Source of the DNA: an uncultured Paracoccaceae bacterium
GTDB taxonomy: Bacteria; Pseudomonadota; Alphaproteobacteria; Rhodobacterales; Rhodobacteraceae
Reading direction: 5' to 3'
NCBI GenBank assembly: GCA_947494675.1
Contig: CANLVP010000002.1
Span: 558,001 to 622,000, forward strand
DNA length: 64,000 nt
Positions 28,287 through 41,436 of the stretch are shown here, piece by piece (within the stretch, counting starts at the first letter, position 1; every line of letters begins with the position of its first letter). The notes below the pieces were generated by a model. The model was given only the letters and a program-made list of their open reading frames with translations, searched no databases and had not been told where the DNA came from. The position numbers were made by a program, and so were the translations under genes.

Positions 28287-29155
28287 TTACACGCTTTGCG
28301 CCGTCGCCCACCGGGCCTTTGCATCTTGGCCACGCCTATTCGGCACTGCTGGCCCATGACATGGCGCGGGCCGCTGGCGGGACGTTTCTACTTCGGATCG
28401 AGGATATTGACCAAAGCCGATCACGCACCGCATGGGAGGATCAGATTTACGACGATCTGCGCTGGCTTGGGGTGACTTGGGATGGGCCGGTGATGCGCCA
28501 AAGCGACCGGTTGGACATCTATCGCCGCACGCTAAACCAGATGTGGTGGGACGGGCTGCTCTATGCCTGTCGGTGCAACCGCAAAGACATTCAGGAAGCG
28601 GCCTCTGCCCCGCAAGAAGGTGCGCCCATGGGCCCGGACGGGATCGTCTATCCCGGCACCTGTCGCAATTCCCCTGAGGACCGCGATCACTACCCCGCGT
28701 TGCCCCCGGCAGATGCGGCCCTGAGGTTGGATATGTCCACTCTGCCGATGGGATTGTTTGACGATGGCGCTGCCGGTTTCACTGAAACAGGCCTCAATCC
28801 CCGGCGCATTGTCGTGACACCTGACGCCTTGATGCGCGACGTCGGTGATGTCGTTGTGTCACGCCGCGACATGGGCACATCGTATCACCTTTCTGTCGTC
28901 TTGGATGACGCCGACCAAGGGGTGACACATGTGGTGCGGGGCGCTGACCTCTTTGACGCCACGCAAATTCACGTCTGTCTCCAACGGGTTCTGGGCCTTC
29001 CGACGCCGACCTACCATCACCACGACCTGATCCGTGACGACGCGGGCAAGCGCCTTGCCAAGCGCGACGATGCCCGCGCGATTGCGACTTACCGGGCGGA
29101 GGGGGCGACGCCACACGACATCAGGCAGATGGTCGGGCTTCCTCTGGCAGAATAG
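28283..29155 (+). CDS. gluQ: Glutamyl-Q tRNA(Asp) synthetase
   Basis: A 290-residue truncated glutamyl-tRNA synthetase paralogue starting at a GTG. The catalytic core begins ITRFAPSPTGPLHLGHAYSA (HIGH-type HLGH), the KMSKS-like loop is KRLAKRDDAR, and the anticodon-binding domain is absent. The zinc site is CRCNRKDI plus a later cysteine in YPGTCR. It glutamylates queuosine at position 34 of tRNA-Asp rather than charging tRNA-Glu. The 3' end overlaps by 35 bp the convergent hisI gene. Confidence 0.93.
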   Translation: MITRFAPSPTGPLHLGHAYSALLAHDMARAAGGTFLLRIEDIDQSRSRTAWEDQIYDDLRWLGVTWDGPVMRQSDRLDIYRRTLNQMWWDGLLYACRCNRKDIQEAASAPQEGAPMGPDGIVYPGTCRNSPEDRDHYPALPPADAALRLDMSTLPMGLFDDGAAGFTETGLNPRRIVVTPDALMRDVGDVVVSRRDMGTSYHLSVVLDDADQGVTHVVRGADLFDATQIHVCLQRVLGLPTPTYHHHDLIRDDAGKRLAKRDDARAIATYRAEGATPHDIRQMVGLPLAE

Positions 29156-29489
29156 CCTCTGCCCCATCCATGATCTCAGTGAAAAAGCACGTCCGCCGTC
29201 CGGTATGGCAGGCGGCCCCGACTTGCACGACCTCCATCAGGATGCAGTCCCGGTCGCAATCGATGCGAAAATCAACAAGCGTTTGGGTGTGGCCAGAGGT
29301 CGCCCCCTTGACCCAGAACTCCTGCCGGGACCGCGACCAATAGGTGACCTTCATCGTCTCAAGCGTCCGCTTCACGGCTTCAGCGTTCATCCAAGCCATC
29401 ATCAGAACCTCGCCCGAATTCGCGTCCTGTGCGATGGCCGGGATCAAGCCGTTGGCGTCAAATTTGAGTGTGGAGGGATCGAAGGACAT
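29121..29489 (-). CDS. hisI: Phosphoribosyl-AMP cyclohydrolase
   Basis: A 122-residue protein from the ATG at 29489; an upstream in-frame extension to 29696 is not conserved. Third step of histidine synthesis, opening the adenine ring of PR-AMP. Motifs: VLMMAWMNAEAVKRTLET, YWSRSRQEFWVKGATSGH, the metal site DCDRDC, and the zinc cysteines in GAACHTGRRTCFF. It is stand-alone, without a HisE domain, as in other alphaproteobacteria. It is divergent from the IscU-like gene with a 67-bp spacer. Confidence 0.95.
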   Translation of the reverse strand: MSFDPSTLKFDANGLIPAIAQDANSGEVLMMAWMNAEAVKRTLETMKVTYWSRSRQEFWVKGATSGHTQTLVDFRIDCDRDCILMEVVQVGAACHTGRRTCFFTEIMDGAEAILPEEARPSA

Positions 29490-29556
29490 GGCAAAACCTT
29501 TGCATCGGGCGGCGTTGGCCCTATCTAGGGGGAGAGTTGGAAAAGGGCTACCCCCC

Positions 29557-30003
29557 GTGTCAAACGATGCTGATTTGATGAAGCTGTATTCGCAGCGGAT
29601 CCTGGCCCTTGCGGCAGAGCTGCCCCATGCGACGCGGCTTGATGCACCCGACGTCAGTTGCAAGAAACGATCGCCGCTTTGCGGGTCCACCGTCACGGTT
29701 GATCTGATGCTGGATGGTGACCGCGTGACCGGTTTTGGTCAGGACGTGAAGGCCTGCGCCTTGGGCCAAGCGGCAGCTTCGGTGGTTGGCGCGCAGGTCA
29801 TCGGTCTGGACCACGCGTCTATCGCCAAGGGCCGCGACCAATTGCATGCGATGCTCACGTCAGGCGGTCCAGTGCCCGATGCGCCTTTTGACGGGTTAGA
29901 AGTCCTGGCCCCAGCGCGGGACTACAAGAACCGCCATGCCTCAATCATGTTGGCGTTCGACGCCACGCTTGGCGCCTTTAATGACGTAAAGATCACCAGC
30001 TAA
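29557..30003 (+). CDS. IscU/NifU-like iron-sulfur cluster scaffold protein
   Basis: A 148-residue protein from the GTG at 29557, chosen because AAGGG lies upstream; an ATG at 29578 has no ribosome site. The N-terminal fold MKLYSQRILALAAELPH and the cysteines in VSCKKRSPLCGSTV, plus DVKACALGQAAASVVGAQVIG, follow the U-type scaffold pattern. The usual IscU LPPVK segment is absent, so this belongs to the divergent 'iron-sulfur cluster assembly scaffold' group found in Rhodobacterales outside the suf/isc operons. A role in cluster assembly is inferred from the fold and cysteines. Confidence 0.8.
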   Translation: MSNDADLMKLYSQRILALAAELPHATRLDAPDVSCKKRSPLCGSTVTVDLMLDGDRVTGFGQDVKACALGQAAASVVGAQVIGLDHASIAKGRDQLHAMLTSGGPVPDAPFDGLEVLAPARDYKNRHASIMLAFDATLGAFNDVKITS

Positions 30004-30024
30004 GCCCCTCCCTCGAAAGAAAAA

Positions 30025-30057
30025 ACCGCCGCGCATCCGGGACAGGATGGCGGCGGT
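30025..30057 (-). terminator. Rho-independent terminator behind the 40-residue membrane protein
   Basis: A 13-bp stem, ACCGCCGCCATCC against GGATG-c-GCGGCGGT with one bulged base, followed on the minus strand by TTTTTTCTTTC. No T run exists on the plus strand, so it ends minus-strand transcription coming from the small gene at 30193-30315. Confidence 0.85.
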
Positions 30058-30192
30058 AGGAAGTGCATCCGGCAGGATGATCATCTGACATTGGGCAGGC
30101 AAACCCGGGGTCAGATATGGGACAGGCAGGTCATTCGTTCATTGCGGTGTGGGACAGTGCAAAGACGACACCCAGGCCGGATGCGAGGCAGG

Positions 30193-30315
30193 TCAGAAAG
30201 TCCCGGGCAAGGACAGACCGACAAACAACATGACGATCAAAGCAACAGCACCCAATGCGTCGGCGATCAGCGTGTCATGTGCATTCACGATGACGTTCTT
30301 GATATCCTTGGCCAT
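30193..30315 (-). CDS. Small single-pass membrane protein (40 residues)
   Basis: An open frame of 40 codons from an ATG at 30315 with a good ribosome site (AGGAGA, about 6 bases upstream). The N-terminal half is polar (MAKDIKNVIVNAHDTLIADA); residues ~21-36 form one hydrophobic helix (LGAVALIVMLFVGLSL), ending in PGTF. It has its own promoter region downstream of recG and its own terminator at 30025-30057. A GTTC-N7-GTTC LexA-type box lies 66 bp upstream. I recall similarly sized 'DTLxxDALGA' proteins in Rhodobacterales but no known function. Size and topology resemble SOS-induced division inhibitors such as Caulobacter SidA; sequence similarity is not claimed. Confidence 0.75.
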   Translation of the reverse strand: MAKDIKNVIVNAHDTLIADALGAVALIVMLFVGLSLPGTF

Positions 30316-30381
30316 TTCGGTGTCTCCTGCTTCGCATCGTTTTGTTGCCCCTTTGTTCTCATATGGTTAATGATCTGTAAA

Positions 30382-30396
30382 GAACTTTTTAAGAAC
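30382..30396 (-). promoter_or_regulatory. LexA (SOS) box of alphaproteobacterial type
   Basis: On the minus strand GTTC-TTAAAAA-GTTC, an exact match to the GTTC-N7-GTTC LexA operator known from Caulobacter, Rhizobium and Rhodobacter. It sits in an AT-rich 110-bp gap between recG and the 40-residue protein. A further GTTC (30403-30406) and a GAACA...TGTTC palindrome (30403-30415) are adjacent, so binding could be extended. Confidence 0.6.
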
Positions 30397-30424
30397 ATTT
30401 GTGAACAAAATGTTCCGCCTGCAT

Positions 30425-34719
<4,295 letters not shown>

Positions 34720-34753
34720 TTAGGCGGGGTGTGATGCAGGGTCCAGAGACAAC

Positions 34754-34781
34754 AATGGCGGCCCATTGCGGAGCCGCCATT
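34754..34781. terminator. Hairpin terminator between ctrA and ligA
   Basis: AATGGCGGC and GCCGCCATT, nine-base perfect arms with a 10-nt loop, 23 bp after the ctrA stop on the minus strand. The T tract is short (TTGTTGTCT on the minus strand), so termination may be partial, with read-through towards ligA. Confidence 0.65.
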
Positions 34782-34804
34782 TTGTCAGTTCAAAGCGTAT
34801 TGTC

Positions 34805-35518
34805 TTAGGCGCCCAAAGCGATCTTTTCTTCCACAACGACCGGGTCAGGATCACGCAGCACATAGCCCCGGCCCCAGACGGTTTCGATAAAGCTTTCGCC
34901 GCCCGTCGCCTCGTTCAGCTTTTTGCGCAGCTTGCAGATAAAGACGTCGATGATTTTCAGCTCAGGCTCGTCCATGCCGCCGTAGAGGTGGTTGAGGAAC
35001 ATTTCCTTGGTCAGGGTGGTGCCCTTACGCAGGCTGAGAAGCTCCAGCATCTGGTATTCTTTGCCCGTCAGATGCACGGTCTGGCCTTCAACCTCGACCG
35101 TTTTGGCATCAAGGTTCACAGCGACAGAGCCGGTCTTGATGATCGACTGCGCATGTCCCTTGGACCGGCGAATGATCGCATGGATACGTGCAACCAGTTC
35201 TTCGCGGTGGAACGGTTTTGTCAGGTAGTCGTCGGCACCAAATCCGAAGCCTTTCAGCTTGCTTTCGGTGTCATCGGCCCCGGACAGGATCAGAATGGGG
35301 GTATCAATCCGGGCCAAACGCAGCTGGCGCAGCACCTCATGCCCGGTCATATCGGGCAGATTGATATCAAGAAGAATCAAATCGTAATCATAGAGCTTTG
35401 CCAGATCGATGCCTTCTTCCCCCAGGTCGGTGGAATATACATTCAGGTTGGCGTGGCTCAGCATCAATTCAATGCTTTTTGCAGTTGTGGGATCGTCTTC
35501 GACCAGCAATACGCGCAT
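34805..35518 (-). CDS. ctrA: Cell cycle response regulator CtrA
   Basis: A 237-residue OmpR-type regulator. The receiver has the acidic pocket VLLVEDDP, the phospho-acceptor Asp51 in [13 protein letters not shown], and Lys in [14 protein letters not shown]. The DNA-binding winged helix contains [20 protein letters not shown], then [20 protein letters not shown] and GRGYVLRDP, nearly invariant in CtrA. In Rhodobacterales CtrA is non-essential and drives motility, quorum-linked traits and gene transfer agents. sciP lies directly upstream on the same strand. A TTAA-N7-TTAC site sits in the promoter. Confidence 0.97.
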   Translation of the reverse strand: MRVLLVEDDPTTAKSIELMLSHANLNVYSTDLGEEGIDLAKLYDYDLILLDINLPDMTGHEVLRQLRLARIDTPILILSGADDTESKLKGFGFGADDYLTKPFHREELVARIHAIIRRSKGHAQSIIKTGSVAVNLDAKTVEVEGQTVHLTGKEYQMLELLSLRKGTTLTKEMFLNHLYGGMDEPELKIIDVFICKLRKKLNEATGGESFIETVWGRGYVLRDPDPVVVEEKIALGA

Positions 35519-35566
35519 TTAGCTTTCTCCGCATGAAATCGTCAGAACAACCTAGACGCCGAATGG

Positions 35567-35581
35567 TTAATCACCGGTTAC
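35567..35581. promoter_or_regulatory. Candidate CtrA-binding site in the ctrA promoter
   Basis: TTAA-tcaccgg-TTAC matches the TTAA-N7-TTAA CtrA consensus at seven of eight half-site positions. It lies 49-63 bp upstream of the ctrA start, between sciP and ctrA. Autoregulation is known in Caulobacter and is inferred here. Confidence 0.5.
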
Positions 35582-35608
35582 CGTCATGCGAATTTATGAC
35601 AACTCATC

Positions 35609-35887
35609 TTAAGGTTGTCTATAGCGTTGTATCGCTGTCGTCTTTAATGCGTCCGGACCGTGTGTGCGAATTGCACCTTCCCACTCATCATATTCGTCAT
35701 CTGAGAGCGCATACATCTCAACCGCGGCAGCCCGCGTGATCAGTCCAGACATCACCGCCAATACAACCGCTTCTTTGCGCGATGCAACCCAACGGCGTGT
35801 TTTTGGCGAGGGTAAATCCGCCCGCGTCAGTATTCGTCCATCCGGCAGCGTCACCGAACGCGGCCCATCAATCTTGCGCAGATACAT
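35609..35887 (-). CDS. sciP: SciP-type CtrA inhibitor (DUF1153)
   Basis: A 92-residue helix-turn-helix protein. The strongly conserved core is visible: [19 protein letters not shown], then [20 protein letters not shown] and [20 protein letters not shown]. In Caulobacter SciP binds CtrA and blocks its activation of transcription. It is on the same strand as ctrA, 90 bp upstream of it, so regulator and inhibitor are physically paired. The ATG at 35887 follows AAGAAAGG. Identification rests on motif recognition rather than an alignment. Confidence 0.92.
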   Translation of the reverse strand: MYLRKIDGPRSVTLPDGRILTRADLPSPKTRRWVASRKEAVVLAVMSGLITRAAAVEMYALSDDEYDEWEGAIRTHGPDALKTTAIQRYRQP

Positions 35888-36016
35888 TTTTTCGCGCCTT
35901 TCTTGCCTACTTTGGCCCTACATGACGCAAATCGCTTAATGACTGGTGTAGGCCACGGGTTGGAAGTATGTGGCATTTTCCTATATTTACCGCTCAATCC
36001 GCTGAAAGTTGCTACG

Positions 36017-37156
36017 ATGCCCCTTGATCCTGCCCTGAATTCGCTTGGTTTTGCCAAGCCGCCGTCAGAGACACGCGTTGTCGTGGCGATGTCTGGCGGC
36101 GTCGATAGCTCCGTTGTGGCGGCGATGTTGGCCGAAGAAGGCTATGACGTCGTGGGCGTGACCTTGCAGCTTTATGATCATGGCGCGGCCCTGGCCAAGA
36201 AGGGTGCCTGCTGTGCGGGACGCGATATTCACGACGCCCGGCGTGTGGCTGAGGACATGGGGTTCCCGCACTACGTTCTGGACTATGAGAACACGTTCAA
36301 AGAAGCGGTGATTGACGAATTTGCCGATAGCTATCTGGCAGGCGCCACACCTGTGCCGTGTATTCGCTGTAACGAGCGGGTGAAGTTCAAGGACCTTTTG
36401 GAGACCGCCCGCGATCTGGACGCGGACTGTATGGCGACGGGGCACTACATCCAAAGGTTGATGGGCGACCAAGGGGCAGAGCTGCATAGCGCCGCCGACC
36501 CGGCCAAGGACCAAAGCTATTTCCTGTTCTCGACCACGCAAGAGCAGCTGGACTACCTACGCTTTCCGCTGGGGCATCACCCCTCCAAGGAAGAAACGCG
36601 GAAACTGGCCGCCAAATACGGACTGAGCGTCGCGGATAAGCCTGATAGCCAGGACATCTGCTTTGTTCCTAATGGCGATTACGCCGCGGTGATCGAAAAA
36701 CTGCGGCCTGGCGCTGCCGAAGCGGGCGAGATTGTGGATATCGATGGCAATGTCTTGGGCAAGCATAACGGTGTGATCCACTATACCATCGGGCAACGCC
36801 GCGGGTTGGGGATCGGCGGCTTGGTCGATCCGCTTTATGTGGTGCGCCTTGATGTGGACGCCAAACAAGTCATCGTCGGGCCGAAATCCATGCTTGCGAC
36901 GCGTCGCGTGCCCTTGCGAGAGATCAACTGGATCGGTGATGGCGAACTGCTTGCAGGCGGTGAACGACAGATTGCCGTCAAAGTCCGCTCAACCCGTCCG
37001 CCGACCGATGCCGTGCTGCGCCCGATCTCGGACACAGAGGCCGAGGTTGAATTGCTCGTTGCCGAAGAAGGTGTCAGCCCCGGACAGGCCTGCGTGTTCT
37101 ACGACCCCGAGAGCACCCGCGTTCTGGGCGGTGGCTGGATCTGGCGCGGCTACTGA
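36017..37156 (+). CDS. mnmA: tRNA-specific 2-thiouridylase MnmA
   Basis: A 379-residue protein from the ATG at 36017 (38 upstream in-frame residues rejected). It thiolates U34 of tRNA-Lys/Glu/Gln. The PP-loop motif [18 protein letters not shown] begins the ATP domain; the catalytic cysteines are in [14 protein letters not shown] and [12 protein letters not shown]. The central beta-barrel carries [15 protein letters not shown], and the C-terminal barrel ends GQACVFYD. It is divergent from sciP. The 3' end overlaps the convergent gene by 7 bp. Confidence 0.96.
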   Translation: MPLDPALNSLGFAKPPSETRVVVAMSGGVDSSVVAAMLAEEGYDVVGVTLQLYDHGAALAKKGACCAGRDIHDARRVAEDMGFPHYVLDYENTFKEAVIDEFADSYLAGATPVPCIRCNERVKFKDLLETARDLDADCMATGHYIQRLMGDQGAELHSAADPAKDQSYFLFSTTQEQLDYLRFPLGHHPSKEETRKLAAKYGLSVADKPDSQDICFVPNGDYAAVIEKLRPGAAEAGEIVDIDGNVLGKHNGVIHYTIGQRRGLGIGGLVDPLYVVRLDVDAKQVIVGPKSMLATRRVPLREINWIGDGELLAGGERQIAVKVRSTRPPTDAVLRPISDTEAEVELLVAEEGVSPGQACVFYDPESTRVLGGGWIWRGY

Positions 37157-38457
37157 GGCGCGTAAAGGTCGAGTTGATCGATCCGGCGCTCAATCATATC
37201 GGCCATCCGGAGGTATGCGGGGCTGTCCAGCCCGCCATACTCGGCCTGAAAAGCGTCTTCTTCCATCAAACCTGGGATGTCGTCAAAGCTGATGACGACG
37301 TCCGCTTCGGATTGCAGCCGGGCCACAAGAGCGGGCCATTGATCAAACGGCGTGCGCATCAAAACATCTGACAGTCGGATGCCGGAGCTATTGGCCGCCA
37401 GATCGGTAAAATCAAACCCGCCCGCGCCAGAGATGGTGTCGTGCAGCTCTTTGAATTCCCCGATGGAGACGGAAAACCCCCGATTGCTCGCCGCTTGCAA
37501 GGCCGCTGCGGTGGTAAAGTGGCGGCGCGTATCGATGCGGTCGTTGAACGTCACCTGCGTGCAGTCGCGTTGCCAGCCATCATCGGCAACCGTGTCGCCA
37601 AAGGCCAGCCCGCCAATCACCAATGAAAAGTCGCGCGCACCGCAGGCCCGTGCCAGCGCCATGATCGCGGCGGTATAGTCGTTCTGATAGGCCTCGGGCC
37701 CGCTTTGATCGATCACAAGCTGCAAGGTGAAGGTGAGATAGGGCAAGTAAGACCCTTCAACCGGCAAGCGACCATCCTCAATCGCTTCGCGGATCGCCAG
37801 ATAGTAGCTGTCAGCCTCAACCGCTTCCGGCATCTCTTGCCCGCGGAGCTGGCCAAAGACGCCCCGCATGATGCCGTTGCTGCCAATGTCATCGAGCGAC
37901 ACAGCGAGCGCCAGCGTGTCCCCCGTGATCTCCATGCTGTTGGCGGCGGTCAGCACGGTTTGCCCAAAGCCGTCACCGATCACCAGATCACCGCCAAGGC
38001 GCACGCCCCAATAGGCCACGGACGCGGGAATGGGCAGCTGTCCAAGGCGCACATCCTCAAAATGCACCTGATCGCTAAACGCAGGCACATTCCCCGACAG
38101 GTTCACCCATTTGCGGCCCGTCACCCACGGCACAGGCAGCGAGACCCGCCCTGCCAGCACATCACCCTGTACTGTCATTTCCCCGCGAAAACCCGGCAAG
38201 AACCGCGCTCCCATCCGTGCGAGGCTGTTAAGCTGATCGATCTGCGTCAGCACAATCGCGTCTTCGGCCGTTTCCGCATTGGTCGCATCGCGGACATTGC
38301 GCACAAGCTCCCGCACCGACCGCACGTCTTCCGCCACCGGCGGCGTCGCCGCAGCCACAAGCGGGTCATCTTCCAGAACGGCCACATGGAAGACCGCCAG
38401 CGCAATGACGACAACTACGCCAAAAAGGATCATCAAACGAGAAAGAAAGCGCAACAT
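37150..38457 (-). CDS. Uncharacterised membrane-anchored envelope protein
   Basis: A 435-residue protein from the ATG at 38457, with AGGA six bases upstream. One N-terminal membrane helix ([20 protein letters not shown]) is followed by a large periplasmic-looking region without repeats. I do not recognise a family. Features: only two cysteines after the anchor (ACGARD, then RDC), several LDDIG/FDDIPG-like acidic loops, and a [19 protein letters not shown] segment. The anchor plus a repeated beta-like pattern ([24 protein letters not shown]) would suit an AsmA-like or lipid-transfer role, but this is a guess. Convergent with mnmA. Confidence 0.75.
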   Translation of the reverse strand: MLRFLSRLMILFGVVVVIALAVFHVAVLEDDPLVAAATPPVAEDVRSVRELVRNVRDATNAETAEDAIVLTQIDQLNSLARMGARFLPGFRGEMTVQGDVLAGRVSLPVPWVTGRKWVNLSGNVPAFSDQVHFEDVRLGQLPIPASVAYWGVRLGGDLVIGDGFGQTVLTAANSMEITGDTLALAVSLDDIGSNGIMRGVFGQLRGQEMPEAVEADSYYLAIREAIEDGRLPVEGSYLPYLTFTLQLVIDQSGPEAYQNDYTAAIMALARACGARDFSLVIGGLAFGDTVADDGWQRDCTQVTFNDRIDTRRHFTTAAALQAASNRGFSVSIGEFKELHDTISGAGGFDFTDLAANSSGIRLSDVLMRTPFDQWPALVARLQSEADVVISFDDIPGLMEEDAFQAEYGGLDSPAYLRMADMIERRIDQLDLYAPQ

Positions 38458-38594
38458 CACACGTCCTGAGGAAAACCGGGCCGGGCAAAGGCTGGCACGC
38501 TACGGCCACACTGGCAAGTCTTGCACGACCAGCTGACAGGGGTTTTGGCAATCTTCGCTGGCACTTAGCGGCGGCAGGCAGTAATCCTTGCGCC

Positions 38595-39458
38595 ATGATC
38601 TACGCATCCGCATCAGACTGGCGCAACGCCGCGCAAAAACGTGTGCTCTTGTTCGCGATGTCGGGGCTTGGGAAAACGCATCTGTCCAACATGCTCAGGT
38701 CGACGGGCGATTGGTTCCACTATTCCATCGATTACCGCATCGGCACGCGCTACATGGGCGAACATATCGCCGATAACGCCAAGCGTGAGGCGATGAAGGT
38801 CCCATTCCTGCGGGATCTTCTGCGTTCGGACAGCATCTATATCGGGTCAAATATCTCGTTCAACGATCTGCGGCCCATGTCGTCTTATCTGGGCAAACCG
38901 GGTGATCCTGCCAAGGGCGGGCTGCCGTGGGACGAATATACCCGCCGTCAGGACCAGTTTCAGCATTCAGAAGTGGCCGCGCTGATGGACACCAGCCACT
39001 TTATCGACCGCTCCCACGACCTCTATCAATACCCGCACTTTGTCTGTGACACTGGCGGATCGATTTGCGAATGGGTCGATGCGGATGACCCAAATGATCC
39101 GATCCTGACAGAACTCAGCCAAAAGACCCTGATGGTCTGGATCAAGGGCACGGATGCCCATACCGCCGAACTCATCCGGCGCTTTGATCGCGAACCCAAG
39201 CCGATGTCTTATGACCCCGTGTTCCTGCTGGCCACATGGCAGGCCTATCTGGCTGAATTCAATGTGGCCCCAGATGCGGTGGACCCCGACGACTTTATCC
39301 GCTGGGCCTTTGCCAAGGCGCTGGCCCACCGCCAGCCACGCTATGAGGCGATGGCCGAAAAATGGGGCCTGACGGTGCCACAACACGTTGTTGAAGGTGT
39401 CCATGATACGGAGGGCTTTGTTGGCATGATCGCTGACGCCCTTGAGATGCGCAGCTAA
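38595..39458 (+). CDS. P-loop ATPase of unknown function
   Basis: A 287-residue protein. The Walker A loop is VLLFAMSGLGKTHLSNML (GxxGxGKT/S type), near residues 19-36. The later DYRIGTRYMGEHI and HFVCDTGGSICEW look like kinase-type substrate and lid segments. No transmembrane or DNA-binding motif is visible. I associate it with a Rhodobacterales-conserved 'ATPase' group; the fold resembles small-molecule kinases or a dephospho-CoA/shikimate-kinase-like P-loop. It ends 36 bp before metA and may be co-transcribed with it. Confidence 0.75.
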   Translation: MIYASASDWRNAAQKRVLLFAMSGLGKTHLSNMLRSTGDWFHYSIDYRIGTRYMGEHIADNAKREAMKVPFLRDLLRSDSIYIGSNISFNDLRPMSSYLGKPGDPAKGGLPWDEYTRRQDQFQHSEVAALMDTSHFIDRSHDLYQYPHFVCDTGGSICEWVDADDPNDPILTELSQKTLMVWIKGTDAHTAELIRRFDREPKPMSYDPVFLLATWQAYLAEFNVAPDAVDPDDFIRWAFAKALAHRQPRYEAMAEKWGLTVPQHVVEGVHDTEGFVGMIADALEMRS

Positions 39459-39494
39459 GCCGCATATCTCTTTTCCCTTATCAGGACCAAACCG

Positions 39495-40409
39495 ATGCCG
39501 ATTAAATTGCCCTCTGCCCTGCCCGCCTATGACGTGTTGAACCGCGAAGGCGTGATGGTGCTTGATGAAGACACCGCTGGCCGTCAGGACATCCGCCCGC
39601 TGCGGATTGCGCTGCTCAACCTGATGCCCAAAAAGATCCAGACCGAGAACCAGTTTGCCCGGCTGATCGGGGCGACCCCCTTGCAGATTGAGCTGTCGCT
39701 GATCCGCATGTCCGAACACCAGACCCGCAATACCGCCGCTGAACATATGGAAGAATTCTATCGCCCGTTCAGCGATGTCAAAGACGAGAAGTTCGACGGG
39801 CTGATCATCACCGGCGCCCCGATTGAGCATCTGCCCTTTGAAGAGGTCAGCTATTGGGACGAATTGCGCGCCGTCTTTGACTGGACCCAGACCCATGTGC
39901 ATTCCACCCTTGGCGTCTGCTGGGGCGGCATGGCGATGATCAAGTACTTCCACGGTGTCAAAAAGCACATCCTGGATCACAAGCTTTTTGGCTGCTACAG
40001 GCACACCAATACCGCGCTTGCCTCGCCCTATCTGCGCGGCTTTTCCGACGATTGCGTGATTCCCGTCAGCCGCTGGACCGAAATGCGCCAGGACGAGATT
40101 GACGCCGCCGGACTGCAGACGCTGATCACCTCAGAGGATGCCGGCCCCTGTCTGGTGGAAGACCCGCAGCGCCGCGCGCTCTATATCTTCAACCACTTTG
40201 AATACGACAGCGGCACGCTGAAACAGGAATACGACCGCGACGTGGCTAATGGCACGCCGATCAACGTGCCGATGAACTACTATCCCGATGACGATCCCGC
40301 GAGAGAGCCGCAGAACCGCTGGAGAAGTCACGCGCACCTCCTATATGGAAACTGGATCAACGAGATTTATCAGTCGACGCCTTATGAGATGGACAAAATT
40401 GGTACGTAG
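39495..40409 (+). CDS. metAA: Homoserine O-acetyltransferase (MetA family)
   Basis: A 304-residue class I glutamine-amidotransferase-like protein. The catalytic Cys is in [16 protein letters not shown] and the His in [11 protein letters not shown]. Residue 111, in TGAPIEHL, is Glu. In the MetA family Gly at this position favours succinyl-CoA and Glu favours acetyl-CoA, so acetylhomoserine is the predicted product. First committed step of methionine synthesis. The spacer to the upstream gene is only 36 bp, so no SAM-II riboswitch fits. The 3' end overlaps the next ORF by 26 bp. Confidence 0.92.
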   Translation: MPIKLPSALPAYDVLNREGVMVLDEDTAGRQDIRPLRIALLNLMPKKIQTENQFARLIGATPLQIELSLIRMSEHQTRNTAAEHMEEFYRPFSDVKDEKFDGLIITGAPIEHLPFEEVSYWDELRAVFDWTQTHVHSTLGVCWGGMAMIKYFHGVKKHILDHKLFGCYRHTNTALASPYLRGFSDDCVIPVSRWTEMRQDEIDAAGLQTLITSEDAGPCLVEDPQRRALYIFNHFEYDSGTLKQEYDRDVANGTPINVPMNYYPDDDPAREPQNRWRSHAHLLYGNWINEIYQSTPYEMDKIGT

Positions 40410-41391
40410 CATTCTGACCATCAGCGCGGTGCTTGCGGGCGTCGGCGCTTTGGCGACCGGTCTGGCCGTGAACCGTCAGGCAAAAGCGGCAGAGGCCGCC
40501 TATCCGCCGATTGGGAATTTTGTCGAGGTCACAGGCGGTCGCGTGCATTACGTGCAAGACGGCAGCGGCCCCCATGTGGTGCTGCTGCATGCTGCCGGTG
40601 GGAACCTGCGCGATTTCACCTTTGATCTGATGGACCGGTTGACGGACACCTATACCGTTACCGCATTTGATCGCCCCGGTTTAGGCTATACTGACCGCGT
40701 TCCGGGCGTTGACGATGGTGCCTTTGCCACTGAAGGTGATCCCCCTGCGGCGCAGGCCACGATGCTGCGCGAGGCTGCAGCCGCAATTGGCATCACGGAC
40801 CCGATTGTTGTGGGCCACAGCTTTGGTGGGATCGTGGCACTTGCTTGGGCGCTGCAGGGCCTCGACGCGCAAAGCCCGCAGGATGCGACGGCTATCGTGT
40901 CACTGGCCGGTGTCGCAATGCCATGGCCCGGTGATCTGGGGTGGTATTACACCTACAACGGCTCCGCGTTGGGCGGGGCCGTGATGGTGCCGCTGATCTC
41001 CGGCTTTGTGCCAAAATCGACCATAGATGCCGCAATCGTCGAAACCTTTGCCCCGAACCCACCGCCCGCAGGCTACGCTGACCATATCGGCCCACCGCTG
41101 ACCCTGCGCACCGACAGCTTTCGTGCCAATGTCCGGCAGGTGAACACGCTTTATCCGCATGTGGTTGAGATGTCCCAGCGATACCCGGCCCTGACCTTAC
41201 CGATTGAGATCGTGCACGGTAGCGAAGACACCACCGTGCCGGCCCATATCCACAGTCAGGAACTCATCAAGATCGTGCCATCGGTGAACCTGACCATGCT
41301 GGAGGGCATCGGCCATATGCCCCACCAAAGCGACCCAGAGGCCGCAGTCGCCGCGATTGACCGCGCTGCAGCCCGCGCCGGATTGCGCTAA
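40384..41391 (+). CDS. Alpha/beta hydrolase with membrane anchor
   Basis: A 335-residue protein from the ATG at 40384, inside metA. An N-terminal helix ([20 protein letters not shown]) probably anchors or exports it. The core shows the oxyanion segment [12 protein letters not shown], the nucleophile elbow [12 protein letters not shown], the acid in HGSEDTTVP, and the catalytic His in [11 protein letters not shown]. The substrate is unknown. Overlap with metA by 26 bp implies coupled expression, but a methionine role is not evident from the sequence. Confidence 0.87.
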   Translation: MRWTKLVRSILTISAVLAGVGALATGLAVNRQAKAAEAAYPPIGNFVEVTGGRVHYVQDGSGPHVVLLHAAGGNLRDFTFDLMDRLTDTYTVTAFDRPGLGYTDRVPGVDDGAFATEGDPPAAQATMLREAAAAIGITDPIVVGHSFGGIVALAWALQGLDAQSPQDATAIVSLAGVAMPWPGDLGWYYTYNGSALGGAVMVPLISGFVPKSTIDAAIVETFAPNPPPAGYADHIGPPLTLRTDSFRANVRQVNTLYPHVVEMSQRYPALTLPIEIVHGSEDTTVPAHIHSQELIKIVPSVNLTMLEGIGHMPHQSDPEAAVAAIDRAAARAGLR

Positions 41392-41436
41392 GCGGGCCAC
41401 GACCCCATAGTGCTGCGGAACGCGAAGGATACGACC

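Noticed and set aside
39459-39494. SAM-II riboswitch expected before alphaproteobacterial metA
   Set aside because: The spacer is only 36 bp and lacks the SAM-II pseudoknot sequence.
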